From assembly GCF_016863295.1 (NCBI RefSeq), contig NZ_BOOP01000019.1:124001-188000 (forward strand): a stretch of DNA of 64,000 nt, given 5' to 3'. The notes below the pieces were generated by a model that did no database searches, was not told the origin of the DNA, and saw only the letters and a program-made list of their open reading frames with translations. A program made the translations under genes and the position numbers. Position 1 is the stretch's first letter. Each line of letters begins with the position of its first letter. Below are positions 41,395-52,606 of the stretch, one piece after another. The DNA is from Planotetraspora phitsanulokensis (GTDB taxonomy: Bacteria; Actinomycetota; Actinomycetes; Streptosporangiales; Streptosporangiaceae).

Positions 41395-42579
41395 ATGACG
41401 GAAGAGCCCGAGAGCAGCCTCCGGGAACGCGTCGTCGGGATCGGCGCGGGAGCGGGAGCCGTCCAGGGGAGGGAGCTGGCCACCGAGGACATGGTCCTCA
41501 ACATCGGCCCGCAGCACCCGTCCACCCACGGCGTGCTACGGCTGCGGCTCACGCTGGACGGCGAACGGATCGTGACGGCCGAGCCCATCATCGGCTACAT
41601 GCACCGGGGCGCGGAGAAGCTCTTCGAGGTGCGCGACTACCGGCAGATCATCGTGCTGGCCAACCGGCACGACTGGCTGTCGGCGTTCGCGAACGAGCTC
41701 GGCGTCGTGATCGCGGTGGAGCGCATGCTCGGCATGGAGGTGCCGCAGCGGGCGGTCTGGGCGCGCACGCTGCTCGCCGAGCTCAACCGGGTGCTCAACC
41801 ACCTCATGTTCCTCGGCTCCTATCCCCTGGAGCTGGGCGCGATCACTCCGCTCTTCTACGCCTTCCGTGAGCGGGAGACCCTGCAGCACGTCATGGAGGA
41901 GATCTCCGGCGGCCGCATGCACTACATGTTCAACCGCGTGGGCGGCCTCAAGGAGGACCTTCCGTACGGCTGGCTCGACCGGGCGTCCGGGGCCGTCGCC
42001 GACGTCCGCCGCCGCCTGCCCGACATCGAGAAGCTGATCGCCGGCAACGAGATCTTCCTGGCCAGGACCAGGGGCGTCGGCGTGCTCGACCGAGAAACGA
42101 TCATGCAGTACGGCGTGAGCGGCCCGATCGCCCGAGCGTCCGGAGTCGACTTCGACCTGCGGCGCGACGAGCCCTATCTGGCGTACGGCGAGCTGCCGGT
42201 CAAGGTCGTGACCCGCTCTGCCGGCGACTGCAACGCCCGCTTCCAGGTGCTCCTCGAGCAGGTCAAGGTCTCCCTGGACCTCGCCGACGCGTGCGTCGAG
42301 AGGCTGCGGCACCTGCCCCCGGGGCCGATCAACCAGCGGCTGCCCAAGATCCTGAAGGCCCCTGAGGGTCATACCTACGCCTGGACGGAGAGTCCCCTCG
42401 GCCTCAACGGCTACTACCTCGTGTCCCGGGGAGAGAAGACGCCCTGGCGGCTCAAGCTCCGCAGCGCGTCCTTCAACAACATTCAGGTCCTGCGCGAGCT
42501 GCTGCCCGGCAACCTGGTCGCCGACATGGTGGCGATCCTGGGCTCGATGTTCTTCGTCGTCGGCGACATCGACAAGTAG
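41395..42579 (+). CDS. stand-alone NuoD paralogue (NADH dehydrogenase 49 kDa-like)
   Basis: 394 residues (or 397 from ATG 41386; GGGAG spacing favours 41395). Hallmarks are [45 protein letters not shown] and the C-terminal VVGDID. Arg71 in MHRG aligns with the NDUFS2 arginine that NDUFAF7 methylates. Trp94 (NRHDWLSA) stands where ordinary NuoD has the quinone-binding tyrosine (DRLDY). No other nuo gene adjoins. It may be an alternative complex I subunit, a partner of another hydrogenase-like complex, or have lost quinone chemistry. Confidence 0.9.
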   Translation: MTEEPESSLRERVVGIGAGAGAVQGRELATEDMVLNIGPQHPSTHGVLRLRLTLDGERIVTAEPIIGYMHRGAEKLFEVRDYRQIIVLANRHDWLSAFANELGVVIAVERMLGMEVPQRAVWARTLLAELNRVLNHLMFLGSYPLELGAITPLFYAFRERETLQHVMEEISGGRMHYMFNRVGGLKEDLPYGWLDRASGAVADVRRRLPDIEKLIAGNEIFLARTRGVGVLDRETIMQYGVSGPIARASGVDFDLRRDEPYLAYGELPVKVVTRSAGDCNARFQVLLEQVKVSLDLADACVERLRHLPPGPINQRLPKILKAPEGHTYAWTESPLGLNGYYLVSRGEKTPWRLKLRSASFNNIQVLRELLPGNLVADMVAILGSMFFVVGDIDK

Positions 42580-42586
42580 GCCGCCG

Positions 42587-43036
42587 TCACTCCTCGTCCT
42601 CGGGCTTGCCGGGGACCCGGCAGCAGTACTCGAGGAAGAGCGCGGCGCAGATCAGGGCCACGCAGGCGAGGAACGAGCCGCCGGCCACGATCACGTCCTG
42701 ACGCGGCTTCGGCAGATCGAGCAGGTTCAGCACGCGCAGGACGAACCCGGCGAAGATCCCGCCGAAGACCGCTCCCGCGTAGGCCGTCGCCTTCGCGAGC
42801 GCCGCCAGCCGAGCGACCGCCAGCGGTTCGACCGGCTTGGTGTCCGGCTTGCGGAGGATCCTGGCGCGCGTCAGCCAGCCCGTGTACGCCTCGCCGATCG
42901 CGAGGAGCAGCAGCGTGGGAATGGCCGTCCACGGAACCGTCGGAATCTCCGAGTAGAGCTCCTGCAGTACTCCCCAGGTGGCCAGGGCGAACACGATGAT
43001 CAGGCCCACGAGCACGCCGGGATTGGAGGGCTTCAC
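42587..43036 (-). CDS. DUF3180 membrane protein
   Basis: 149 residues from GTG 43036 with GAGGAG six bases before it. Four hydrophobic helices (VLVGLIIVFALATWGVLQEL, AIPTLLLLAIGEAYTGW, ALAKATAYAGAVFGGIFAGF, ASFLACVALICAALFLE-like) and an acidic tail EDEE. It follows folK in M. tuberculosis (Rv3605c) and many actinobacteria; function unknown, presumably linked to the operon by history rather than folate chemistry. Confidence 0.88.
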   Translation of the reverse strand: MKPSNPGVLVGLIIVFALATWGVLQELYSEIPTVPWTAIPTLLLLAIGEAYTGWLTRARILRKPDTKPVEPLAVARLAALAKATAYAGAVFGGIFAGFVLRVLNLLDLPKPRQDVIVAGGSFLACVALICAALFLEYCCRVPGKPEDEE

Positions 43037-43049
43037 GCAGGGCTCCTCG

Positions 43050-43550
43050 TCAGACAGGGGGTTCGAGGGAGAGATCGGCGCGTAGCCGCACACCACTGTG
43101 GTCGAGGCCGGCGAGCAACGCCGAGACGGGCCCGTGACCCGGAAGGTCCGCCGCGGGGTCGGCCTGCGCCCAGGGGATCAGCACGAACGCCCTCTCGTGC
43201 GCCCGGGGGTGCGGAAGGGTGAGCTCCGGGTCGTCGGACACCACGCCACCCACCATGATCAGGTCGACGTCGAGCGTCCTCGGCCCCCAGCGTTCGAGCC
43301 GTTCACGGCCGAAGGCCTTCTCGATGCTGTTGGCCCGGTCGAGGAGCACGCGAGGAGCCAGTGTGCTTTCGGCGATCACGACGGCGTTCAGGTAGGCGTC
43401 CTGTTCGGGTCCGCCCACCGGATCCGTCTCGTAGACAGGCGAAACCGCCACGAACGTGAGCCCGGGGGCGTCGAAGAGGGCGTCCAGCGCGCCCTGGAGG
43501 TAGTCGATCCGGCGGCCGAGATTGCTGCCGAGCGACAGGACGACCCTCAT
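43050..43550 (-). CDS. folK: hydroxymethyldihydropterin pyrophosphokinase FolK
   Basis: 166 residues. VVLSLGSNLGRRIDYLQGAL opens the HPPK fold; ETDPVGGPEQDAYLNAV binds the pterin, and RWGPRTLDVDLIM holds the two magnesium-binding aspartates. It transfers pyrophosphate from ATP to 6-hydroxymethyl-7,8-dihydropterin. Start ATG 43550 overlaps the folB stop by four bases. Confidence 0.96.
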   Translation of the reverse strand: MRVVLSLGSNLGRRIDYLQGALDALFDAPGLTFVAVSPVYETDPVGGPEQDAYLNAVVIAESTLAPRVLLDRANSIEKAFGRERLERWGPRTLDVDLIMVGGVVSDDPELTLPHPRAHERAFVLIPWAQADPAADLPGHGPVSALLAGLDHSGVRLRADLSLEPPV

Positions 43551-43936
43551 CCGCGAGCCCTTCTGATGGTCACCACCACGTCGCCGAACGGCAGCGGGAT
43601 GGGTGCCGCCGGCTTGTGCACGCTGATCTCCACCTCATCGACCAGGTCGTAGGCCAGGCAGACCGACGACAGCCGGTCGGCGAGGGTCTCGATCAGGTTG
43701 ACCGGCTCACCCTCGACCGTGCGGACGAGCTGGAGGGCCAGCGCGCCGTAGTCGACGGTCTTGGTCAGGTCGTCGCCCGCGGCGGCGGGAGCCGTGTCGA
43801 GGAACAGGGTCACGTCCACGACGAACTCCTGGCCGAGCTCCCGCTCCGCGGGAAGGCAGCCGTGCCGCCCACGCGCCCTGAGCCCGACGAGGCGCACACT
43901 GTCCGTCTGGGCCCCGCGGCCCGTCGACGCGCTCAT
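43547..43936 (-). CDS. folB: dihydroneopterin aldolase FolB
   Basis: 129 residues. RGRHGCLPAERELGQEF contains the pterin-contact Glu, TVDYG the conserved tyrosine and ISVHKPAAPIP the catalytic lysine. It cleaves dihydroneopterin to hydroxymethyldihydropterin. Its start overlaps the stop of the NTF2-like gene (ATGA) and its stop overlaps folK. Confidence 0.95.
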   Translation of the reverse strand: MSASTGRGAQTDSVRLVGLRARGRHGCLPAERELGQEFVVDVTLFLDTAPAAAGDDLTKTVDYGALALQLVRTVEGEPVNLIETLADRLSSVCLAYDLVDEVEISVHKPAAPIPLPFGDVVVTIRRARG

Positions 43937-44355
43937 GATTCTTCTTCCTCGTCGTCGTCACCCTGGAGCACGGGCGATCCGTGGTGCAGCCAGAGCCGCC
44001 AGCCCGCAGGAGTCCGCAGGAACGTGTTCGTGGCCACCACCCGTCCGGCGGCGAAGCCCGGCTCCTCGGTGTCGGCCGCCGTGAGGATGTTCTCCGCGCA
44101 CGTGACGATGGCGACGTCGCCCACGACCGTGGTCTGGACGTCGGTGAGCACGAACTGGATGTACGGCGTGTTCGCCATGATCAGCGCCCATGACCTGAGC
44201 ACCTCTGAGCGGCCGCTGAGCATCGGCCAGCCGGGGTGGACGCACATCGCGACCCGGTCGGCCGCGTCCTCCACCCATATCTCCGACATCTTGTCGAGGT
44301 CGGCGCTCTCGATCGCGTTGTAGAACGCCTCGTTGAGCTCCTCGATGTCCTTCAT
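43933..44355 (-). CDS. NTF2-like (SnoaL/DUF4440-type) protein within the folate operon
   Basis: 140 residues from ATG 44355, overlapping folP's stop (ATGA), with AAAGGA inside folP as its ribosome site. EELNEAFYNAIESADLDKM starts the cone-shaped NTF2 fold; VEDAADRVAMCVHPGWPML and WRLWLHHGSPV complete it, and an acidic DDDEEEE tail closes it. These folds bind small hydrophobic ligands or act as isomerases/hydrolases. It is inserted between folP and folB, a place empty in M. tuberculosis; a role in pterin or pABA handling is possible but unproven. Confidence 0.85.
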   Translation of the reverse strand: MKDIEELNEAFYNAIESADLDKMSEIWVEDAADRVAMCVHPGWPMLSGRSEVLRSWALIMANTPYIQFVLTDVQTTVVGDVAIVTCAENILTAADTEEPGFAAGRVVATNTFLRTPAGWRLWLHHGSPVLQGDDDEEEES

Positions 44356-45227
44356 CCGCGTCCTTTGTCGGCATGTCCATCGCCGGCCGCCGTCCAGGCG
44401 GCGGCCACACGCACGGCGTCGGCGTTGGCCGCGACGTGATGCACCCGGACGCACCAGGCACCGGCCTGGGCGGCCAGCGCGGTGACGGCGAGGGTCGCGT
44501 CGTCACTGCGGCTGAACGGCCTGGGCGTGCCGTCCGCGTCCGAGAGCAGGCGCCCGAGGAAACGTTTCCTGGACGCGCCGATGATCAGAGGGTAACCCAG
44601 CTCGTTCAGTGTGCCGATGCCGGCGAGAAGAGCCCAGTTGTGCTCGGCGTGCTTGGAGAAACCCAGACCAGGATCAAGGACGATCTGCTCCTCGCGGACC
44701 CCCTCGGCGAGCACCGAGTCGACCCGCTTGCGCAGTTCCTCGGCCACCTCGGTCACCACGTCGGCGTAGATGGCCCTGCTGTCCATGTCACGGCTGTGCC
44801 CACGCCAGTGCATCACCACATAGGGCACGCCCGTCGCGGCCACCACACGGGGCATCACGGGGTCGGCCAGGCCACCGCTGACGTCGTTGACCAGCTTCGC
44901 CCCGGCCTCGACGGCCGCCTCCGCGACCTCCGCGCGCATGGTGTCGACGCTGACCGTCACGCCCTCCTCGGTGAGGGTGCGGATCACGGGCTCGACCCTG
45001 CGCAGCTCCTCCTCCAGCGACACCCGGATGGCGCCGGGGCGAGTCGACTCCCCGCCCACGTCGACGAGGTCGGCGCCTTCCCTGACGAGGTCGAGGCCGT
45101 GCCTGATCGCGGTGTCCACGTCGAACCACTGGCCGCCGTCGGAGAACGAGTCAGGTGTCACGTTGACCACGCCCATGACCAGGCACCGCCCGGGCGCGGG
45201 CATGCCGCGCACATGTCGTGTGGTCAT
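44352..45227 (-). CDS. folP: dihydropteroate synthase FolP
   Basis: 291 residues. MGVVNVTPDSFSDGG and DLVDVGGESTRPGA are the pterin and phosphate loops; VNDVSGGLADP, VLDPGLGFSKHAEHN and IIGASRKRFLG follow, ending VRVHHVAANADAVRVA. It condenses hydroxymethyldihydropterin pyrophosphate with p-aminobenzoate and is the sulfonamide target. ATG 45227; 153 bases separate it from folE, without a visible gene. Confidence 0.96.
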   Translation of the reverse strand: MTTRHVRGMPAPGRCLVMGVVNVTPDSFSDGGQWFDVDTAIRHGLDLVREGADLVDVGGESTRPGAIRVSLEEELRRVEPVIRTLTEEGVTVSVDTMRAEVAEAAVEAGAKLVNDVSGGLADPVMPRVVAATGVPYVVMHWRGHSRDMDSRAIYADVVTEVAEELRKRVDSVLAEGVREEQIVLDPGLGFSKHAEHNWALLAGIGTLNELGYPLIIGASRKRFLGRLLSDADGTPRPFSRSDDATLAVTALAAQAGAWCVRVHHVAANADAVRVAAAWTAAGDGHADKGRG

Positions 45228-45380
45228 TCCCCCTCCTCGCCCGGGGCTCGTCGGCGAATGACCGTGGCCCCGGTGTCGGAAGGCCCACTCGCTTCGCTCG
45301 CAACCAAGCCTAGGTGCTGCCAGGTCGCGATCAGTCGCATGGGTGCGCCCACCGCCATAACGAATCGGGTCCCGCCGCGG

Positions 45381-45965
45381 TCAGCCGCGGAGGATCAGCG
45401 ACATCGCCTCCGCGCGCGTCGCCTCACTCGAGCGGAAGTCACCCCTGACGGCCGAGGTGATCGTCTTCGCTCCCGGCTTGCGGACGCCGCGCATCGTCAT
45501 GCACATGTGCTCGGCCTCGATGACCACGATCGCCCCGCGCGGCTCGAGCACGCGCATCAGCGCGTCGGCGATCTGCGACGTCATCCGCTCCTGGACCTGG
45601 GGGCGGCGTGCGTACACGTCCACCAGCCTGGCCAGCTTGGATAAGCCGGTGATCTGCCCCTTCTCGTTGGGCGTGTAGCCGATGTGCGCGACGCCGTGGA
45701 ACGGGAGGAGGTGGTGCTCGCAGGTGGACATGACCTCGATGTCCTTCACCAGCACCATCTCGTCGTGGTCGGCGTCGAACATCGTGGTCAGCGCGTCCTC
45801 CGGCGTCTGTCCGAGACCGGCGAACTGTTCCGCGTAGGCACGGGCCACGCGGGCGGGGGTGTCCCGCAGCCCGTCCCGGTCAGGATCTTCGCCGATCGCA
45901 GAAAGGATCTCGCGAACGGCCTTCTCGATCCGGCCGTGGTCGAACTGCGGAACTGGTGGCACCAC
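45381..45965 (-). CDS. folE: GTP cyclohydrolase I FolE
   Basis: 194 residues. Zinc ligands lie in [11 protein letters not shown] and [16 protein letters not shown], with the GTP-binding [20 protein letters not shown] in between. It makes dihydroneopterin triphosphate, the first step toward folate. GTG 45965 begins two bases after the ftsH stop, so the genes are co-transcribed and coupled. Confidence 0.97.
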   Translation of the reverse strand: MVPPVPQFDHGRIEKAVREILSAIGEDPDRDGLRDTPARVARAYAEQFAGLGQTPEDALTTMFDADHDEMVLVKDIEVMSTCEHHLLPFHGVAHIGYTPNEKGQITGLSKLARLVDVYARRPQVQERMTSQIADALMRVLEPRGAIVVIEAEHMCMTMRGVRKPGAKTITSAVRGDFRSSEATRAEAMSLILRG

Positions 45966-45967
45966 TG

Positions 45968-47971
<2,004 letters not shown>

Positions 47972-48238
47972 CCGTTGCGGAACCCCGGCGGGCCCGTCCC
48001 TTCCTGACCAAGGCCTGGCCCCGGGAAGACCCGGGGTCGCGGCATCCCTTGCCGCTCCTTCTGACTACCCGCAGGTAACCTACTGGCTTCCCACGGATCT
48101 CCGAAGGTACACCGGGCCGCCCCAGGCGGTAACTGCCCGTGCGATTCCGGCTTGCCCTTCCAACGTACGTCAGCCGTTCCCGTGTTCCCCTACCTGGGAG
48201 CGAATAACGCCCGACTGGAAGGGCACTTCGCTCAGGGC

Positions 48239-48796
48239 TTACTCGCCCCCGTAGACGTGAGGCGCAAGCGTCCCGATGAAGGGCAAGTTACGGTATCGCT
48301 CGTCGTAATCGAGGCCGAAACCGATCACGAACTCGTTCGGGATGTCAAAGCCGACGTATCGCACGTCGATGGGCACTTTTACCGCGTCCGGTTTGCGGAG
48401 AAGAGTGCAGATTTCAACCGAGGCAGGGTTACGCGACTTCAAGTTGTTCATGAGCCACGACAGCGTCAGGCCGGAGTCGATGATGTCCTCCACGACCAGC
48501 ACGTGGCGGCCGGCGATGTCGGTGTCGAGGTCCTTGAGCACCCGCACCACGCCGGACGACTTGGTGCCCGCCCCATAGGACGAAACGGCCATCCAGTCCA
48601 TGTGCACAGCGACGTGCAAGGCCCGCGCGAGGTCGGCCATGACCATGACGGCACCCTTGAGCACGCCGACTATCAGCAGGTCCTTCCCGGCATAGTCGGC
48701 GTCGATCTTCCCCGCCAACTCCTTGATCTTGGCTTGGAGATCTTCTTCCGGAATCAGGACACTCGAGAGGTCCTGGCCCATGTCGGCTGCGTCCAC
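48239..48796 (-). CDS. hpt: hypoxanthine phosphoribosyltransferase
   Basis: 185 residues. PRPP-binding motif [31 protein letters not shown] and the purine-contact block [25 protein letters not shown] are complete. It salvages hypoxanthine and guanine. GTG 48796 is 13 bases after tilS, with which it is co-transcribed, as in many Gram-positives where tilS-hpt-ftsH is a conserved string. An internal ATG (Met6) is an alternative start. Confidence 0.96.
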   Translation of the reverse strand: MDAADMGQDLSSVLIPEEDLQAKIKELAGKIDADYAGKDLLIVGVLKGAVMVMADLARALHVAVHMDWMAVSSYGAGTKSSGVVRVLKDLDTDIAGRHVLVVEDIIDSGLTLSWLMNNLKSRNPASVEICTLLRKPDAVKVPIDVRYVGFDIPNEFVIGFGLDYDERYRNLPFIGTLAPHVYGGE

Positions 48797-48808
48797 CTGG
48801 GGTTTTCC

Positions 48809-49789
48809 TTACGAGAGGTTGTCTGTGGCGAATATCAGCGTCCCATAGCGCCGGACGGCGCCCACCCCCCCGGGTAGGTGAACGGCCTTCTGGCCTCGCC
48901 ATTCGGTGACCAGGCGCTCCACCTCCGCGATGTGGACCGCGCCCAACGCCGAGGCGGACGCGCCGGCCGACACCGCCGCCCGCCGGATCACCCGGCGCCG
49001 CACCGCCGCCGGCACCTCCTCCAGCGCGGACACCTTCAGGGACCCGTCGGGCCCGGCCGACGCCTCGTAGACCGCGTCGGCCCACGCGTCGAGGGCGTCC
49101 GCGTCGTCCCGGCACAGCCGTGCCGTACGGGCGAGGGCCTCGGCCACTCCGGGGCCCAGCGCCGTCTCGAGCGCCGGAAGCACGTCGTGCCGGACCCTGA
49201 CCCTGGTGTAGGCGGGGTCGGTGTTGTGCGGGTCGTCCCACGGCCGCAGGCCCAGAGCCGCACAGGCCTCCTGGGTCCTCGTACGGCTCAGGCCCAGCAG
49301 CGGCCGGCGATAGATGCCGGAAACCTCGGGCATTCCGGACAGGGATCGGCTGCCGCTGCCCCGTGCGAGGCGCAGAAGCACGGTCTCGGCCTGATCGTTC
49401 ATCGTGTGGCCGAGGAGCACAGCCACGGCCCCGAGTCGGTGAGCGGCCTCCGAGAGGGCCTCATAACGGGCGTCCCGGGCCGCGGCCTCAGGCCCCCCGG
49501 CCCTGCCCACGATGACCGTCAGGGCCTCGGCGGGCTCGAGGTCCAGCGAGGGCGCGAGCCGTACGACATCGAGCGCGCGGGCGGCCGACCCGTCCTGGAG
49601 GCCGTGGTCGACGGTCACGAGCCCGGCCTTGAGGCCCATCCGCGGCGCGGTGAAGCCCAGTGCCGCCGCGAGGGCGAGCGAGTCTGCGCCGCCGCTGCAG
49701 GCGACCAGCACCAACCCGCCGGGCGCGAGGTCCCCCAGCGACAGCCGTACGGCACGGCGGACGTCGGCGACGGCGGGATGTGGGCCCAT
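48809..49789 (-). CDS. tilS: tRNA(Ile)-lysidine synthetase TilS
   Basis: 326 residues. The PP-loop [18 protein letters not shown] and [20 protein letters not shown] identify TilS, which attaches lysine to C34 of tRNA-Ile(CAU) so that it reads AUA. The C-terminal third is the shortened actinobacterial form without the full TilS_C domain. ATG 49789 is directly downstream of the 53-base repeat array. Confidence 0.95.
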   Translation of the reverse strand: MGPHPAVADVRRAVRLSLGDLAPGGLVLVACSGGADSLALAAALGFTAPRMGLKAGLVTVDHGLQDGSAARALDVVRLAPSLDLEPAEALTVIVGRAGGPEAAARDARYEALSEAAHRLGAVAVLLGHTMNDQAETVLLRLARGSGSRSLSGMPEVSGIYRRPLLGLSRTRTQEACAALGLRPWDDPHNTDPAYTRVRVRHDVLPALETALGPGVAEALARTARLCRDDADALDAWADAVYEASAGPDGSLKVSALEEVPAAVRRRVIRRAAVSAGASASALGAVHIAEVERLVTEWRGQKAVHLPGGVGAVRRYGTLIFATDNLS

Positions 49790-49811
49790 AGGCCCATTGT
49801 GTCCACCCGCG

Positions 49812-49930
49812 CATGATCACGGAACGCATCCGCGCAGGCAGGCCCGCCTGATCACGAACCTGCGCATGATCACGCGAGGACTCGGCGCAGGTCAGATCAC
49901 GTGATCGCGAACCCATGCATGATCACGGCG
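49812..49930. repeat. intergenic repeat, 53-base period (reverse array)
   Basis: CATGATCACG, the reverse complement of the 18.6 kb core, occurs at 49812, 49865 and 49918, again exactly 53 bases apart, with CGAACCTGCG-type flanks and intermediate half-cores (TGATCACG near 49849, GATCACGTGATC near 49896). It fills the gap between tilS and the metalloprotease gene. Confidence 0.85.
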
Positions 49931-49978
49931 GGGCCGGCGGGCGGTCACGCCCGCCGGGTTCCGCGGCGGGTGCGGCGG

Positions 49979-51049
49979 TCAGGCCGGGCCGGGTTCTACG
50001 GCGTGGGTGCCGAGGACCCGGTTCATCCAGGCCCGGGGCTCGGCGATCTCGTCCCGGTCGGGCAGCGTCTCCGGGGACGTCCAGACCCTGTTGAACCCGG
50101 CCATTCCAGCCTCGTCGACGACGGTGCGGACGAACCGGGAACCCTCGGCGTACTGCTTCATCTTGAGCTCGATGCCCAGGAAGCGCCTGATGAGCTGGTC
50201 GATCCGGGATCCGCCCTCCCGGCGGCGCTGGAACTTGGCCCGGATGTCGGCGACCGACGGCACGACGGACGGCCCTACGGCGTCCATGACGTAGTCGCCG
50301 TGCCCCTCGACCAGGGTCATCACGGCGGTCACCCGGTCGAGGACGGCCTTCTGCTCAGGAGTCTGGATGGCCTCGATCAGGTTGCCCTCGCCCCCCTTGA
50401 AGGCGTCGGCCACCGCGTCGGACGCGGCGCGCAGCCGCTCCAGCAGGGTCATGAGGTCCATGTCGGACGCGAGGAGGAACTCGGTCATCTGGCTCCGGAC
50501 GTACTCCCTCAGCCAGGGGACTCCGGTGAACTGGACGCGGTGCGTCTCCTCATGGAGGCAGACCCACAGGCGGAAGTCCCGGGGGGACACCCCGAGTTCA
50601 CGCTCCGCGTGGACGATGTTGGGCGCGACCAGCGTCAGCCGGCCGGCCGGCGCGTTGCCCGACGGATCCGGCGGGAGGAACAGCTCGTACTGCCCGAGCA
50701 CGCGGGACGCCAGGAACGCCAGGACCGCGCCCACCTCGACGCCGGTGATCCGCGAGCCGACCGCGCTGACGATCGGCGGCATGCTCGACATCTTGTCGGT
50801 CAGCGGCTCGAGGACGACGCGGAACCCGTCGACGTTCGCCCGGATCCAGCCCGGACGGTCGACGACGGTGGCCTCCTCTGGAGGGGCGGAGTCGATCCCG
50901 GTGAACTCCCGAACGTGGCCTTCGGCCTCGCGCGAGAGCGTCCTCAGGTCGGCGACCGCCTGCCTGGCCTCCTCTCGGGTCACCTGAGGGCCGGGGCGCA
51001 CCAGGCGCACGCCGGTCGCTACGGCCAGATCCCAGTCGATCACCTGCAT
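49979..51049 (-). CDS. zinc-dependent metalloprotease, Rv3626c/DUF2342 family
   Basis: 356 residues from ATG 51049. The zinc motif VCLHEETHRVQFTGVPWL and a downstream Glu-containing helix LVEGHGDYVMDAVG match the family once annotated as F420-biosynthesis-associated. No signal peptide, so it acts in the cytoplasm or at the membrane. Substrates are unknown. Position between tilS and dacB matches M. tuberculosis (Rv3625c-Rv3627c). TACGGT seven bases before the ATG supports a leaderless start; longer frames upstream are rejected. Confidence 0.9.
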   Translation of the reverse strand: MQVIDWDLAVATGVRLVRPGPQVTREEARQAVADLRTLSREAEGHVREFTGIDSAPPEEATVVDRPGWIRANVDGFRVVLEPLTDKMSSMPPIVSAVGSRITGVEVGAVLAFLASRVLGQYELFLPPDPSGNAPAGRLTLVAPNIVHAERELGVSPRDFRLWVCLHEETHRVQFTGVPWLREYVRSQMTEFLLASDMDLMTLLERLRAASDAVADAFKGGEGNLIEAIQTPEQKAVLDRVTAVMTLVEGHGDYVMDAVGPSVVPSVADIRAKFQRRREGGSRIDQLIRRFLGIELKMKQYAEGSRFVRTVVDEAGMAGFNRVWTSPETLPDRDEIAEPRAWMNRVLGTHAVEPGPA

Positions 51050-51056
51050 ACCCACC

Positions 51057-51062
51057 ACCGTA
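51057..51062 (-). promoter_or_regulatory. -10 hexamer of the metalloprotease promoter
   Basis: TACGGT on the minus strand ends seven bases before ATG 51049. Confidence 0.5.
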
Positions 51063-51125
51063 CGTTCTCCTCGTTCCCGCCGCGCGAGGAGCACCTCGGA
51101 CCGCGGGTGGGGCGAACAGGCACCA

Positions 51126-52520
51126 TCAGCTCTGCGCGACGATCGTCGCCATCTTGTCCAGGGCTGCGACGGCCGCACCGGCGTCGGCCACCTCGTCGGC
51201 CATGAACGCGAAGGACACCAGTCGTCCGTGGGCGGTGTAGGTGATGCCTGCGAGCGTGTTCACGCCGGTGAGCGTGCCCGTCTTCGCGCGGACCAATCCG
51301 GCGCCGGGCTTGGAGTCGCTCCTGCCGTACCTGTCGTCCAGGGTGCCGGTGAAGCCCGCCACGGGCAGTCCGCTGATCAGAGAGTGCAGATCGGGGTTCG
51401 CCGGGGAGGCCGCCGTGGCGACCAGGCGCGCGAGCGCGGCCGGCGTGATGCGGTTCCGGGTCGACAGCCCGCTGCCGTCGTTCACCTCGACCCCCTCGTC
51501 CACGTTGAGCCGCCGCAGAACCTGGTGGACGGCCTTGGCCTCTCCCACGAAGGTGTGCGGCAGCCCCTCCTTGATGGCGACCTGGCGGGAGAGGGCCTCC
51601 GCGAGGTCGTTGTCGCTTTCGGTCAGCATCTTCTCGACCAGCGCGTAGATGGGCGCCGACTCGACCCTGGCCAGTTCCCGGGCGCCGGCAGGGGCCTTGG
51701 CCTGAGTGATCTGCGCGTCGACCCTGATCCCGGATTTCCGGAGCTGCGTGGCGAAGGCCTGGGCGGCGGCGAGCGGCGGATCGGAGAAGCGAGGGCCGGC
51801 GAGTGAGCGGCCCTCGTCGATGGTCAGCGCCGCGACCGGAGCCACGGTGCCCTCCGGCACGTAGTTGGGCTTCCATCCCGGACCGGTCATCGGCCCGGTG
51901 AACAGGGACGCGTCGTACGACAGCTCGACCGAGGCGATCTTCGCGGCCTTGAGCGCCTTGGCCGTGCGGGACGCGAGCTGGGTGAGCGAGGCGGGCTTCG
52001 GATACGGGTCCGTCTTCGATTTCTTCGCGTCGGCCACCGTCTTGGGCCCGGCCAGCGTGGGGTCACCCCCGCCGACGAGCGTGATCGAGTTCGCGGCCTT
52101 GCCCATGACCACGGTGGTGGCCAGCCGTACGTCGGCGCCGACGGAGGCGAGCACCGCCGTCGCGGTGACCACCTTGGTCGTCGAGGCGGGCGTGACCGGG
52201 GTCTTCGCACCGCCGTCGAAGAGCGTCGCGCCGGTCTTCGCGTCGAGCACGACGCCGCCGACGTTCTTCCCGAGCCCCGGGTCACCCAGCGCTTCGGCGA
52301 GGGTAGAGCTCAAAGTACCCTTGGCGGGGAGCGCCCCGTCCCCCGCCGCGGCCAGAACCGGACCCGCGGTGACGAGAGGGGTCGGGGTCGGTTTCGGGGA
52401 CGCGATGGAGACCGGACTATCGGCGGTGTCATGGGTGAGCAGGTAGCTGCCCGCGACGACGACGAAGATCTGCAGTAGGGCGAGTGTGGCCAGCGCCACC
52501 CATCGCTCACGTCGCACCAC
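51126..52520 (-). CDS. dacB: D-alanyl-D-alanine carboxypeptidase/endopeptidase (PBP4, S13)
   Basis: 464 residues from GTG 52520, GAGG four bases upstream. One N-terminal membrane helix (about 8-28), a Pro/Thr linker, then the penicillin-binding fold with SxxK (Ser113-Thr-Thr-Lys116), SDN in LTESDNDLAEAL and KTG in VRAKTGTLTGV. It trims or cuts wall peptide stems. Order matches Rv3627c. Ribosome-site spacing decides the start. The gene diverges from ppa; 86 bases lie between them. Confidence 0.95.
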   Translation of the reverse strand: MVRRERWVALATLALLQIFVVVAGSYLLTHDTADSPVSIASPKPTPTPLVTAGPVLAAAGDGALPAKGTLSSTLAEALGDPGLGKNVGGVVLDAKTGATLFDGGAKTPVTPASTTKVVTATAVLASVGADVRLATTVVMGKAANSITLVGGGDPTLAGPKTVADAKKSKTDPYPKPASLTQLASRTAKALKAAKIASVELSYDASLFTGPMTGPGWKPNYVPEGTVAPVAALTIDEGRSLAGPRFSDPPLAAAQAFATQLRKSGIRVDAQITQAKAPAGARELARVESAPIYALVEKMLTESDNDLAEALSRQVAIKEGLPHTFVGEAKAVHQVLRRLNVDEGVEVNDGSGLSTRNRITPAALARLVATAASPANPDLHSLISGLPVAGFTGTLDDRYGRSDSKPGAGLVRAKTGTLTGVNTLAGITYTAHGRLVSFAFMADEVADAGAAVAALDKMATIVAQS

Positions 52521-52606
52521 GAGACCTCAATTCGCCCCAGCCATAAAACGCATACGAGACATTAACGCCAGCCCGGGAATCCGGGGGCGCGAGCGGAGGA
52601 ACCGCA

